Assembly: GCA_012522185.1 (NCBI GenBank)
Contig: JAAYKY010000009.1
Span: 1 to 64,000, forward strand
Origin: Flavobacteriaceae bacterium
GTDB lineage: Bacteria; Bacteroidota; Bacteroidia; Flavobacteriales; Weeksellaceae
Length of the DNA stretch: 64,000 nt
Direction: 5' to 3'
Position 1 is the first letter of the stretch, and every line of letters begins with the position of its first letter. The notes under the pieces are model-generated. The model was not told the DNA's origin, did not search any database, and saw only the letters and a list, made by a program, of their open reading frames with translations. Both the position numbers and the translations under genes were made by a program. Below are positions 18,217 through 27,173 of this stretch, piece after piece.

Positions 18217-21200
18217 TTATTCTAAATACTTTTTCAAAATTTTCTCCTTGTGTTTCGGAATATCTGCAATTTGCTTTTCCAATTCAGCTATTTTGGTTTC
18301 AATCTTTTCTATTTCTGCAACTACCTTTTTTTGTTCTTCGATAGGTGGCAAAGGGATTTTGATACTATTGAGATTTTTTTGATTGAGTTTTGGTTGAGCT
18401 TGTCCTGTTATGTATTCCGAAATATCAGTTTGGTTAATATATAGTTCTACGAGCTTATGTGTCGCATTGTCTTCAAATTTTAAGACGTGGGCGTGATTGT
18501 TGACCCAAATTTTACCTGTTGCGGTAAAAGCAATTGGATAAACTCTTGATTTTAAATTAGCACCATCTTCAGAAATTAGCAAAACTGTATCATCAATCAG
18601 GTAATCAGCTACAAAATCAACAACTCCTGAGGCACCATAATAAGGATAAACACCATTCTCTCTATCACTTTTAGTGACTGGCTTTCGAAGATTATCAAGA
18701 TTTTCAGATATGCTTTCTAAAGTAAACTTTTCGTATCTGTTTAAATCATTAATAATTTCTTTTATTTCATTTTGATATGAATGTATTTCCTCAACCGCTT
18801 TTTGCTCTTGCTTTTCCATTGCTTCAATTTCAGAAACTATTTTTTTCTGAATATCGAGTGGAGGGAGAGGGATTCGAATATCTAATAAATTACCTCTGTT
18901 CAAACCTCCTTGAGCTTGCCCTGTAATATTAGCTTTCAATAATTCTTGTCCTTTTTTTGAAAGTAGCAAATTGAATAAATATCCTTGAATGGAATTTTCA
19001 TTCGCTCTCAAAAGAAATACGTGTTCATTTATCATTGAACTTTCATAGCCCAAATCATTAGTTCTGAATAATGCAACCTTTCCTGTTAAAGCGCCATCCT
19101 TGCAAATCAAAATATCTAAATCTTTTAAGATGCCTTGCTTTGAAGAATTGAAAAAATCAATCGGCACAAATTTCAAGTTATTCTTGTTTATTGATATTCG
19201 ACCATCTAAGCCAATATGTTCACCTCCCAAGCTTGGGATTCCTTCTAAATATTCACCAACGCCACCTTTGGGCCTATTACCACTTTCTAATACTTCTAAA
19301 ACTTGAGATAATTTAATTTGCTCAAACTTACTTTCAATTACGACTTTTTTTTTAGCGGAGAGCGAAATATTTTTTTCAAAGTCCACTCGGTCAAAAGTGA
19401 ACATATCCACCAAGTTATGGTAGCTCACATTTTGCTGTAAATTTTCTGGTACGTCTACATCAAACTCACCATTAAAAGCTTTGTAAATGTAGGTACTGGC
19501 TTTTTCGGGGTTGGTAAAACTATCGGCATCATACAATTGAGTACACTCGTCTATACTTTTGCTGCGTTGTATAGGGTGTATGCCTTCACTACCTCTACGG
19601 TTGCTAAACTCATAGCCTAAAAAGCGTTTTTCTTCGTTCTTTTCGCCTGTTTTTACCAATACCAACTTTTGAGGATAAGCCAAGATGAAATACAGTAATT
19701 TATCTTGTTCAAGGGCTAGTATGTTAGTCCAAAGTTCTGCTTCATTTTTGGCTTTTATTTTCTTGGTGTATTCTTTATAAATCTCGTGTTGCTCAATGTT
19801 TTTGTTAGGTGTTTTTTGCAAGAGTGTTTTATAATCATCAAAAGAAATCGTGTCCCAAACGTGAGCTACATATTTTGCAATTGGTTTTTCAATGCCGTTT
19901 ATGGTTACATCTTGCAGACTTACAAAGCATTTTTTGATAGCTTCTTCAACATTGTAAGCATCTGCATTATTTCTGCGTCTTAGGAACAATGTAACGGTAT
20001 TTGTTCCCGTTGCCATAAAGGTATTAGAACCTAATTCTGCTATTCCTAAAATTTCAAAGTGCTTAAATAGAATTTCTCTTGTTTGCGAATAAATGCCTGT
20101 GTTGCTCAAAATACTACTCGGTAAAATGATACCTGCCACACCGCCATCTTTGAGTAGTTGCTTTGTTCTTTCAATAAACAAACATTCTATTTCAGAACTT
20201 TGGTCGGTGAGTCGGTTGTATAATTCAAAACCTAATTTTGCTTTTTCCTCATCCATTAAACCTTTAAAAGCTGAAACGGAATATGGCGGATTTGAAATGA
20301 TAATATCAAATTGCTTGTTGTCTTGAGGATAGGTTTTGTCGGTTTCTTTCAATAAGTCTTTGAACTCCTTTGAAGTGGCAAAATCTCCCAAACCATCACC
20401 GTGTATCACTTTTGCCAAACCATCACCGTGTAAATAACAACTTACTTTGGCTGTTTTAACTAATCGGTAATCCTTTTCAATTCCATAAACGTAATCTTCA
20501 GCCCAATCAAATTGGTCTTCTTTCCACTTTTTGATTGCTCTTTGGGTAGTGGGGTTAAATTTACTTTCGTCTAAATTATCAATGTACGTTTGAACTTCCT
20601 CCATTGATTCTGTGAGGAAATGTCCGCTTCCTGCTGCATAATCAATTATTGTTGGTAACAAGTCATTTTTATTTCCTTGCTCAATTTTCTGTGCTGTTAT
20701 TTCTTGAAATGGTAAACTCTTAATAATGAAACGAGCAATAGGAACAGGAGTAAAAAACTGTCCTGATTCTTGTTTTAAACCTGTGGTTAAAAGCAATTCA
20801 AAGAAATCACTTAAGAACTGTTGACGGTAATTGTAGCGGATTTGATAAACTTGAAGTAGTTCAACGACTTCCTTTACCACTTTTGCATTTTCTTCAAAAG
20901 ATGCATCATCATACACCTCTTTTATGGCAAATTCGTTATTCTTTTTAAGTCGGATTTCCGTTAATATTTCTTTGAACTTGTCTTTGTATTGTGTTTCTAC
21001 TTGTAAAAACTGTTTGTCAAATTCACTGTCGCTTACATCTGTAACTTTCTTTTCTAAAAGTTCAAGCATTCCTCTGTTGTAAAGGTCTGTCAATCTTTTT
21101 TGAAATGAAATATGATTGTCTTCTCCTTCAAGCCATTGGAAATGCAATTGCTCGTCAGGGTTTCTGTTTTCGTCAACAATTTTGCAAAGGAAAAGAGTAA

Positions 21201-21948
21201 ATATTTTATTGAATGCGTTTGGCTTATCAGAAACTACGTTATGTCTTAATATTTCCAAGAAACGATTGAAAATAAAACTACTGTCCTCTTGTTTTAAAAC
21301 CTTTAAATCATTTTTGGTAAGAGCTTTACTTTGGAATTCATAAGGCGTTACCCAATTTTCAAAAATACCGTTGGTTTTAGGTAGTTTGTTCCAACGCTCA
21401 AAAAAGTCCTTTACATTTCCTGCTTGTCGGTAATCGTCTTCAATTTTTACAATTATGTTTTTGAACTCAATGTTGTTCCCTTGAAGTTGCGAAGCATAAA
21501 GCATAAGAATATCAGCATCCTTATCTTGTTGGAAGTAAGTAAATAGCTGACCACCGTTTCGTTCCAAGTTTTTAAATTCTTTCTCAAACTCTGCTCCCCA
21601 AGTCTTGCATTCAATCATCAAATAAGCCGAACCATCATCACGAGTTACCAAAATATCCAATCGTCCACTTGTGCCGTGTCCTGTTCTCCAAGTTTTTTCT
21701 AAAACAACATTTTGAGGAGGATAACCTTTTTCTAAAAGTCTGTCAATACACTCAAGTACAACCCAATTTTCAGCCTGTGAAAAATTTTGAGTGGTTTTAC
21801 TTTCGCCTTTAATCTTGTTGCCGAAATTGAAAATTGAATTTTCAAAATCAATTTCAATGGCGTAGCCATTGTATTTTTTATGAAAAATTCCAGATGTATT
21901 TTCTTTAGGTGTAAATCCTAATGTTTGTATGAAGTTTTTGTAGTTCAT
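18217..21948 (-). CDS. single-chain restriction-modification-specificity protein (type IIG/RMS-like)
   Basis: 1243 residues. N-terminal PD-(D/E)XK nuclease: D98 in GRLDILV, then E113 and K115 in MIECKTW. Central gamma-class N6-adenine methylase: GQFFTP (about 396), motif I DYAAGSGHF (about 437) and motif IV NPPY (553). C-terminal half, from about residue 890, carries two HsdS-like target-recognition domains separated by long helices (IPLPPLDIQKKIVSEIEAME and IPLPPIEEQKKVVAEIEKIE), so the target is probably bipartite. One chain thus holds cleavage, methylation and specificity. It starts at the TAATG overlap with the XRE controller gene. AT-rich composition and repeats at both sides suggest recent acquisition. 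Confidence 0.92.
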   Translation of the reverse strand: MNYKNFIQTLGFTPKENTSGIFHKKYNGYAIEIDFENSIFNFGNKIKGESKTTQNFSQAENWVVLECIDRLLEKGYPPQNVVLEKTWRTGHGTSGRLDILVTRDDGSAYLMIECKTWGAEFEKEFKNLERNGGQLFTYFQQDKDADILMLYASQLQGNNIEFKNIIVKIEDDYRQAGNVKDFFERWNKLPKTNGIFENWVTPYEFQSKALTKNDLKVLKQEDSSFIFNRFLEILRHNVVSDKPNAFNKIFTLFLCKIVDENRNPDEQLHFQWLEGEDNHISFQKRLTDLYNRGMLELLEKKVTDVSDSEFDKQFLQVETQYKDKFKEILTEIRLKKNNEFAIKEVYDDASFEENAKVVKEVVELLQVYQIRYNYRQQFLSDFFELLLTTGLKQESGQFFTPVPIARFIIKSLPFQEITAQKIEQGNKNDLLPTIIDYAAGSGHFLTESMEEVQTYIDNLDESKFNPTTQRAIKKWKEDQFDWAEDYVYGIEKDYRLVKTAKVSCYLHGDGLAKVIHGDGLGDFATSKEFKDLLKETDKTYPQDNKQFDIIISNPPYSVSAFKGLMDEEKAKLGFELYNRLTDQSSEIECLFIERTKQLLKDGGVAGIILPSSILSNTGIYSQTREILFKHFEILGIAELGSNTFMATGTNTVTLFLRRRNNADAYNVEEAIKKCFVSLQDVTINGIEKPIAKYVAHVWDTISFDDYKTLLQKTPNKNIEQHEIYKEYTKKIKAKNEAELWTNILALEQDKLLYFILAYPQKLVLVKTGEKNEEKRFLGYEFSNRRGSEGIHPIQRSKSIDECTQLYDADSFTNPEKASTYIYKAFNGEFDVDVPENLQQNVSYHNLVDMFTFDRVDFEKNISLSAKKKVVIESKFEQIKLSQVLEVLESGNRPKGGVGEYLEGIPSLGGEHIGLDGRISINKNNLKFVPIDFFNSSKQGILKDLDILICKDGALTGKVALFRTNDLGYESSMINEHVFLLRANENSIQGYLFNLLLSKKGQELLKANITGQAQGGLNRGNLLDIRIPLPPLDIQKKIVSEIEAMEKQEQKAVEEIHSYQNEIKEIINDLNRYEKFTLESISENLDNLRKPVTKSDRENGVYPYYGASGVVDFVADYLIDDTVLLISEDGANLKSRVYPIAFTATGKIWVNNHAHVLKFEDNATHKLVELYINQTDISEYITGQAQPKLNQKNLNSIKIPLPPIEEQKKVVAEIEKIETKIAELEKQIADIPKHKEKILKKYLE

Positions 21949-22271
21949 TAGAATTTAATTTTTCCTTGTTTTACATTCTTATTTCTCAAATATTTTGACT
22001 GGCTTTCAGCTACCGTGAAAACAGCATCTGAGCATTCGTATTTATGAGCTTCTTCAACCAATTTGTCAGCAACATACAGGTCTTTTAGCTCCGAGTAGTC
22101 CATTTCTAAAAAACTGGCAAGAGCCTCTAAGCTAGCAAAGGGAAATTTTTTTTTCCCTGTTTCTATTTTAGAAATCTCTGTCATAATGATGCCGAAAGGT
22201 TATCCAAATTCACTTTGGTTTAATCCTCTTTTATTTCTTTCAGCTCTTAAAAACTCTCGAAATGTTGCCAT
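21948..22271 (-). pseudogene. XRE-family controller protein of the R-M system, interrupted by an in-frame TAA
   Basis: Reading from ATG 22271, codons 1-23 give MATFREFLRAERNKRGLNQS then EFG; codon 24 (22202-22200) is TAA; the same frame then continues PFGIIMTEISKIETGKKKFPF to the stop at 21948. Together this is a complete 107-residue HTH protein with the stop inside the DNA-binding motif. Either it is a broken gene, translation restarts at ATG 22184 giving 78 residues, or the base is an error. The stop overlaps the start of the R-M gene (TAATG), so translational coupling is expected. Such controllers delay nuclease expression until methylation is established. Confidence 0.75.
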
Positions 22272-22295
22272 TATAGATACTTGCTAATTTTATAC

Positions 22296-22340
22296 TTGCC
22301 AATTTATGGCAAATATAGTCAAGTTTTTGAGCATAGCAAA
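22296..22340 (-). promoter_or_regulatory. R-M operon promoter with overlapping operator
   Basis: On the minus strand a TTTG (22340-22337), 19 bp, and TATATTTG (22317-22310) form a textbook Bacteroidota promoter. An inverted repeat TTGCCA-TAAAT-TGGCAA (22312-22296) overlaps the -7 box and the expected start, and GCAAGTAT occurs twice just downstream. The controller's ATG is at 22271. This layout fits autorepression by the XRE protein. Confidence 0.65.
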
Positions 22341-22439
22341 TTTTTTCGTCCTTAAGTGGGTCGGCAAAAAATGACTCTTTTGGTTTTTAGAGCGTTGGCT
22401 TGTATGTCGGAAAAACCAAATGTGCCATTTGTGCGGTTG

Positions 22440-22700
22440 GCTTTTTTACACTGACCGATAACGGTTTCGGCTATACGTAGTGCGGGATTTGAAAGCTGAA
22501 AGTTTCAAATCGGCACGAAGTAGAGCGAAGACGTTTTTATATTTTAAATTTTCACTAAATTTACAAAAGGCGAAGCGGGGTCGCCCTTATGGTAGGTACC
22601 AAACTTTCCAAAAGTTGCTGCAAGTCTCCACGAAAAGTATGTTCGGTTGCGTAACCAAGTTTATAACGATTATTTATGTTGTCAATGTATTGTTCTAAAG
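22440..22700. repeat. hairpin-rich non-coding repeat-like element
   Basis: Contains a perfect 9-bp stem GATTTGAAA/TTTCAAATC (22486-22511) and a second stem GGCGA/TCGCC (22569-22585). The layout AACGGTTTCGGCTATACG, GTGCGGGATTTGAAAG, AAAAGGCGAAGCG is, from memory, like a sequence found next to many R-M and toxin genes in Flavobacteriia. The ORFs crossing it are not credible. Only one full copy is present in this window. Confidence 0.5.
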
Positions 22701-22800
22701 TCATTGGATGTGCATTTTCTTGCTCGTGTTCAGCGGTTATTTTTGCTCTTTTTTATAAAAAGTTCCTCAGTTTTTTCCCTCTCGGTCGATTAAAGCGAAT

Positions 22801-22983
22801 CTACACAAACCGTAGGAATTTAACAAATGGTGCATTTTTTGTCGATCCATTCAATTGAAACCGTAGCGGAGAATTTTCATCAATTTCAGATTTTTCCAAA
22901 AAAGCATTCAGTCCGTCCACCAGTTTCAAAATTTCCATTGCCTTTTTCATAATCGGCCTATCAAAAACTTCTTTTCGGTTCAT
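22801..22983 (-). pseudogene. truncated conserved flavobacterial protein (N-terminal fragment)
   Basis: 60 codons from ATG 22983. The first 40 residues (MNRKEVFDRPIMKKAMEILK, then LVDGLNAFLEKSEIDENSPL) have the composition of a genuine conserved protein; I recall longer flavobacterial proteins starting MNRKEIFNRPIMKKAMEI. The last 20 residues look random and run into island DNA. The gene was probably cut when the island arrived, with a junction near 22860. The family match is from memory. Confidence 0.45.
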
Positions 22984-23046
22984 TTTTTGTTGATTTAACT
23001 AACCGAAAATAAGAATTTCCGACGAATTAATCCTTAATTTTCACTT

Positions 23047-25110
23047 ATGAAGAAAAATCTATTTTTTCTGAGTTTTTGGCTCATACCGTTTAGTTTATTT
23101 TCCCAAATCTCTGACTCCGCCGTTACAGAACTTCAAACGGCGACCATCACACATTTTATGGTCAACGATAGCCTTCTCAACGTTCCGGTTTCAATTTCCA
23201 TTCTCGACGAAAAAACCATTCAATCCAATAATTCCACTGAAATTTCTTGGGTTTTGAACAAAGCACCGGGCGTTTTTATGCAGTCGGGGAGCATCAATAC
23301 CAACCGGATTTCCATTCGGGGTTTGGGCGCACGAACGCCTTATGGGACGAACCGTATCCGTGGATTTTACGGCAATATTCCACTGACTTCGGGCGACAGC
23401 GAAACCACGATTGAAGATTTGGATTTGGAACAGATTTCTCAAATCGAAATCATCAAAGGGCCGATGTCGAGTATTTACGGGGCAGGTCTTGGCGGCGCGA
23501 TTTTATTGCATCCCAAAAAATCAAATTTCAAAGGAAGTGAATTCCGGTTTTCGACCACCGTCGGTTCATTTGAATTATTGAAAAACAACGCCGGATACAG
23601 TTGGAACGGCGATCATTCCTCTATTCATTATGGTTATTCCCGAATTCAGTCCGATGGATTTCGGGAGAATTCAGATTATTTCCGGGAAGGCCATACGATT
23701 TCGGGCGATGCTTATCGGAACGAAAAACACCGTTTGTCTTATTTGTTCAACCAAACCTATCTGAAATCCTATATTGCGAGTTCCATCAACGAAACTGATT
23801 TCGAAGAAAATCCTTCTTCGGCGGCAGCCAATTGGCGAGTAGCACAAGGTTATGAGCAATATACCAACTGGATGGGCGGACTGGATTATGCCTATCAAAT
23901 CAGTCCGAAAACGGAATTGGCCGCAGCAGTTTATTTCGCAACCAAAGAAGGGTATGAACCGCGTCCGTTTGACATTCTCACACAAAATACCCAAACTTAT
24001 GGCGGAAGAATTCAGCTGAGTGGAAGTTCTATTTTTAATCTGCCGTTTCAATATGTTTTGGGCGGAGAATTATTTCAGGACGAATACGACGGAAAAACCT
24101 TTGAAAATCTCTACGAAACCAATGATGGAAATGGAAGTTTGCAAGGAAATCAATTGACCCAAACGCTTCAGGATCGGTTCTTTTATAACCTTTTCGCTCA
24201 AATCCGAATTCCGATTTATAAAAAATGGGAAATTCAAGCCGGATTGAATTTTAATCAAACGCAATTTGATTTAACAAATGCATTTCCGCAGGAAGATTTT
24301 GATCAGTCTAAACATGCCTACGACCCGATTTTCTCGCCGCAAGTTTCGCTTTTGTTTCATCCGAATAAAAACCAAACTTTTTTTGCTTCTTACAGTCGAG
24401 GTTATTCCTATCCGTCCATCGATGAAATGCTGAACGAAGAAGGGCGCGTAAATACTTCCATCCGACCCGAAACGGGAAATAATCTGGAAATCGGTTATAA
24501 ATTATTTTCGCCCAAATTCCATCTGGAAATTTCGGCTTATCGGATGAATGTAAAAGATTTATTGGTTTCGGAAAGAGTGGCGGAAGATCAATACATTGGT
24601 GTAAATGCCGGGAAAACTTTGCATCAGGGAATTGAAATTTCCTCGCATTATAAATTTGTGCTGCATCGGAACTGGATTTTTACGCCATCTGTTTCGGCTT
24701 CGATTGGGCAATATGAATTCGAAGAATTTAAGCATAATGGCAATGATTATTCGGGCAATGAACTTACGGGCGTTCCGGCCAATTTGGTCACGGCTGGATT
24801 TGAACTGCGGATGCCGTATGGTTTTCGCTGGATGGCCGATTATTATTTCGTTGATGAATTCCCGATCAATGATGCAAATTCGGTTTATAACCAATCCTAT
24901 CAACTCGTCAACACCAAACTGGATTGGGAAAAAGAATTCTGGAATCAACTCAAAGTAGGACTCTCAATTGGGGTCAATAATCTGACCGATACGCATTATG
25001 CTTCAATGGTTTTGGTAAATGCCACCGCTTTTGGAAATGCCTTGCCGAGGTATTATTATCCGGGAAATCCGGTAAATTTCTATGGACAGTTGAGGTTGAG
25101 TGTGAAATGA
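23047..25110 (+). CDS. TonB-dependent outer membrane receptor
   Basis: 687 residues. Signal peptide (about 1-19), then a plug domain (residues 40-150; NRISIRGLGARTPYGTNRIRGFYGNIPLTSGDSETTIEDLDLEQISQIEIIKGPMSSIYGAGLGG is the classical plug core), then a beta-barrel ending in YYYPGNPVNFYGQLRLSVK with the alternating terminal strand. It should import a bulky substrate such as a siderophore, haem or vitamin using the proton gradient through TonB. No carboxypeptidase-like N-terminal domain and no SusD partner is present, which argues against a SusC-type glycan importer. Confidence 0.93.
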   Translation: MKKNLFFLSFWLIPFSLFSQISDSAVTELQTATITHFMVNDSLLNVPVSISILDEKTIQSNNSTEISWVLNKAPGVFMQSGSINTNRISIRGLGARTPYGTNRIRGFYGNIPLTSGDSETTIEDLDLEQISQIEIIKGPMSSIYGAGLGGAILLHPKKSNFKGSEFRFSTTVGSFELLKNNAGYSWNGDHSSIHYGYSRIQSDGFRENSDYFREGHTISGDAYRNEKHRLSYLFNQTYLKSYIASSINETDFEENPSSAAANWRVAQGYEQYTNWMGGLDYAYQISPKTELAAAVYFATKEGYEPRPFDILTQNTQTYGGRIQLSGSSIFNLPFQYVLGGELFQDEYDGKTFENLYETNDGNGSLQGNQLTQTLQDRFFYNLFAQIRIPIYKKWEIQAGLNFNQTQFDLTNAFPQEDFDQSKHAYDPIFSPQVSLLFHPNKNQTFFASYSRGYSYPSIDEMLNEEGRVNTSIRPETGNNLEIGYKLFSPKFHLEISAYRMNVKDLLVSERVAEDQYIGVNAGKTLHQGIEISSHYKFVLHRNWIFTPSVSASIGQYEFEEFKHNGNDYSGNELTGVPANLVTAGFELRMPYGFRWMADYYFVDEFPINDANSVYNQSYQLVNTKLDWEKEFWNQLKVGLSIGVNNLTDTHYASMVLVNATAFGNALPRYYYPGNPVNFYGQLRLSVK

Positions 25111-25242
25111 TAAGGCGTCGAAATGAGGAATGCATTTTATTTGTATTTTGAATCTAATTGATCCCAATGATAAAAATCTTCCCAGCTTCAAAGTATATCT
25201 TTAAATTCGCAAAATCATTTTTCTGATTTTAAATTTAAATTT

Positions 25243-25824
25243 ATGAAATCCATTTGTGTGTTTTGTGCTTCGAGTTTGGGCAATCATCCGGTGTATGCGG
25301 AAACAGCTTTTGAACTGGGTGAAATTCTTGCCGAAAACGGAATTGAACTGATTTACGGTGGCGCTCAAGTCGGTTTGATGGGGAAAGTTGCCGACGGAGC
25401 TTTGTTCAAAAACGGCAAAGTAACGGGCATCATCCCGGGATTTCTTCAGACTAAGGAAATTGCACACCATTCGCTCAACGAATTGATCACCGTGCAAACT
25501 ATGCACGAAAGAAAAGCACTGATGCACGACCGTTCCGATGCGTTTATTGCACTTCCCGGCGGATTTGGAACGATGGAAGAATTATTTGAAATCCTCACTT
25601 GGGCGCAGTTGAGTTTGCATCAGAAACCGATTGGCGTTTTGAATATCAATGGATATTACGATCCGCTGATTCAATTGGTCGATAAAATGATTGAAGAAGA
25701 ACTTTTGCGAAACGAATACAAAGGAATGCTGCTCATCAGCGACTCGATCGAAGATTTATTGAGCCAAATGAATTTGTATGAAGTCCCGACCGTTAAAAAA
25801 TGGATCGGAACGGAAATAATGTGA
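25243..25824 (+). CDS. LOG family nucleotide phosphoribohydrolase (TIGR00730)
   Basis: 193 residues. The signature loops GGAQVGLMG (about 39-47) and LPGGFGTMEELFEILTWAQL (about 104-123) are complete. Family members hydrolyse nucleoside 5'-monophosphates to base and ribose-5-phosphate, including cytokinin nucleotides, and are often mis-named lysine decarboxylases. It lies downstream of the TonB receptor after a 132-bp gap and upstream of bshA by 70 bp. Confidence 0.93.
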   Translation: MKSICVFCASSLGNHPVYAETAFELGEILAENGIELIYGGAQVGLMGKVADGALFKNGKVTGIIPGFLQTKEIAHHSLNELITVQTMHERKALMHDRSDAFIALPGGFGTMEELFEILTWAQLSLHQKPIGVLNINGYYDPLIQLVDKMIEEELLRNEYKGMLLISDSIEDLLSQMNLYEVPTVKKWIGTEIM

Positions 25825-25894
25825 TTTATTTAATAATTCAAATAAGGCTTGATCGCTTTAAATAAATTAACTTAGTGCCCAAATTCATTTGGAT

Positions 25895-27028
25895 ATGAAA
25901 ATAGGAATTGTCTGTTATCCGACCTACGGTGGAAGTGGAATTGTAGCGACAGAATTAGGGATGGATCTTGCGGGAAGAGGTCACGAAGTTCATTTTATTA
26001 GCACCAGTCTTCCGGCACGTTTGGATATTACACTTTCCAATGTCTTTTTTCATAAAGTCACGGTGGAAACCTATCCGCTTTTTCATCAATACCAACCTTA
26101 CTCGCTTGCACTGAGCACGATTATCGTCAATATTGCTCAATCCCAAGGGCTCGATTTATTGCATGTGCATTATGCAATTCCGCATGCGTATGCTGCTTAT
26201 TTTGCCAAACAAATGCTGAAAGAAAAAGGGATCAATCTGCCTGTAATCACAACGCTTCACGGCACCGACATCACTTTGGTGGGAAATCATCCGGCCTATA
26301 AACCGGCGGTTGAGTTTTCCATCAATCATTCCGATAAAGTTACTTCCGTTTCCGAGAGTTTGAAAAAAGAAACCTATGAATTCTTTACGATAGACAAGGA
26401 AATCGAAGTGATTCCCAACTTCATCGACAATCAACAATTCATCAAAGATGAAAACTGCGGTTGTCGTAGGCAAATGGCGCCGGACGAAGAAAAAATCATC
26501 ATCCATGTGTCCAATCTGCGCAAAGTGAAACGAGTGGAAGACGTCATTCAGGTATTTTATAGGATTCAAAAAGAAGTTTCTTCGCGATTAATAATTGTAG
26601 GCGAAGGCCCCGAATGGGAAAATGCCAACCGGCTGATCGACGAATTAGGGATAACACACAAAGTGAAAAATCTAGGTAAAATCAGTGACTTGCAAAATGT
26701 GCTTTGTTCATCGGATTTGTTTTTACTTCCTTCGGAAAAAGAAAGTTTTGGGTTGGCGGCTCTGGAAGCGATGGCAGCGAGTGTTCCGGTGATTTCTTCC
26801 AATGCAGGCGGAATCCCTGAAGTAAACATCGACGGCGAAACCGGATTTGTATTGCCGGTAGGCGATGTGGAAGGAATGGCCGAAAAAGCAATAATGCTTT
26901 TAAAAGACCCTCAGAAATTTCAGGAATTTCGAAGAAATGCTAAACAGCAAGCTATGAAATTTGATGAAAAAAACATCATTCCCATGTACGAAGAACTTTA
27001 CTATTCCGTACTTGAAAAAGTGAAATAA
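25895..27028 (+). CDS. bshA: N-acetyl-alpha-D-glucosaminyl L-malate synthase
   Basis: 377 residues, a GT-B family 4 glycosyltransferase. The start MKIGIVCYPTYGGSGIVATELGMDLAGRGHEVHFI and the middle HVHYAIPHAYAAYFAK and TTLHGTDITLVGNHPAY are characteristic of BshA, which joins GlcNAc and L-malate as the first step of bacillithiol synthesis. The donor-site motif SEKESFGLAALEAMA is intact. TTG 25889 would be an alternative start two codons earlier; ATG 25895 matches the family. Its presence predicts bshB and bshC elsewhere in the genome. Confidence 0.92.
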   Translation: MKIGIVCYPTYGGSGIVATELGMDLAGRGHEVHFISTSLPARLDITLSNVFFHKVTVETYPLFHQYQPYSLALSTIIVNIAQSQGLDLLHVHYAIPHAYAAYFAKQMLKEKGINLPVITTLHGTDITLVGNHPAYKPAVEFSINHSDKVTSVSESLKKETYEFFTIDKEIEVIPNFIDNQQFIKDENCGCRRQMAPDEEKIIIHVSNLRKVKRVEDVIQVFYRIQKEVSSRLIIVGEGPEWENANRLIDELGITHKVKNLGKISDLQNVLCSSDLFLLPSEKESFGLAALEAMAASVPVISSNAGGIPEVNIDGETGFVLPVGDVEGMAEKAIMLLKDPQKFQEFRRNAKQQAMKFDEKNIIPMYEELYYSVLEKVK

Positions 27029-27116
27029 ATCTTAAAATTTCAGAGGCTTACGACCATTAAATTTATTAAGAATTAATCTAAACTACTCTCAGAGCGGAAT
27101 TGAATGACATTTTTCA

Positions 27117-27147
27117 TTGTTAAGAGATTTTAACTTTTCTAAATTTG
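27117..27147 (+). promoter_or_regulatory. promoter of the sdh operon
   Basis: TTG (27117-27119) and TAAATTTG (27140-27147) with a 20-bp spacer match the Bacteroidota -33/-7 promoter. Transcription would start near 27154, about 20 bp before the sdhC ATG at 27174, which rules out the longer in-frame reading that begins at 27117. Confidence 0.65.
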
Positions 27148-27173
27148 TTTTTCTTTCATCAATAATCTGCTCT

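Noticed and set aside
18007-18382. Short overlapping ORFs on both strands next to the restriction gene
   Set aside because: They are mutually overlapping, Cys/Phe/Trp-rich and cover repeat DNA or the 3' end of the restriction gene in the wrong frame.
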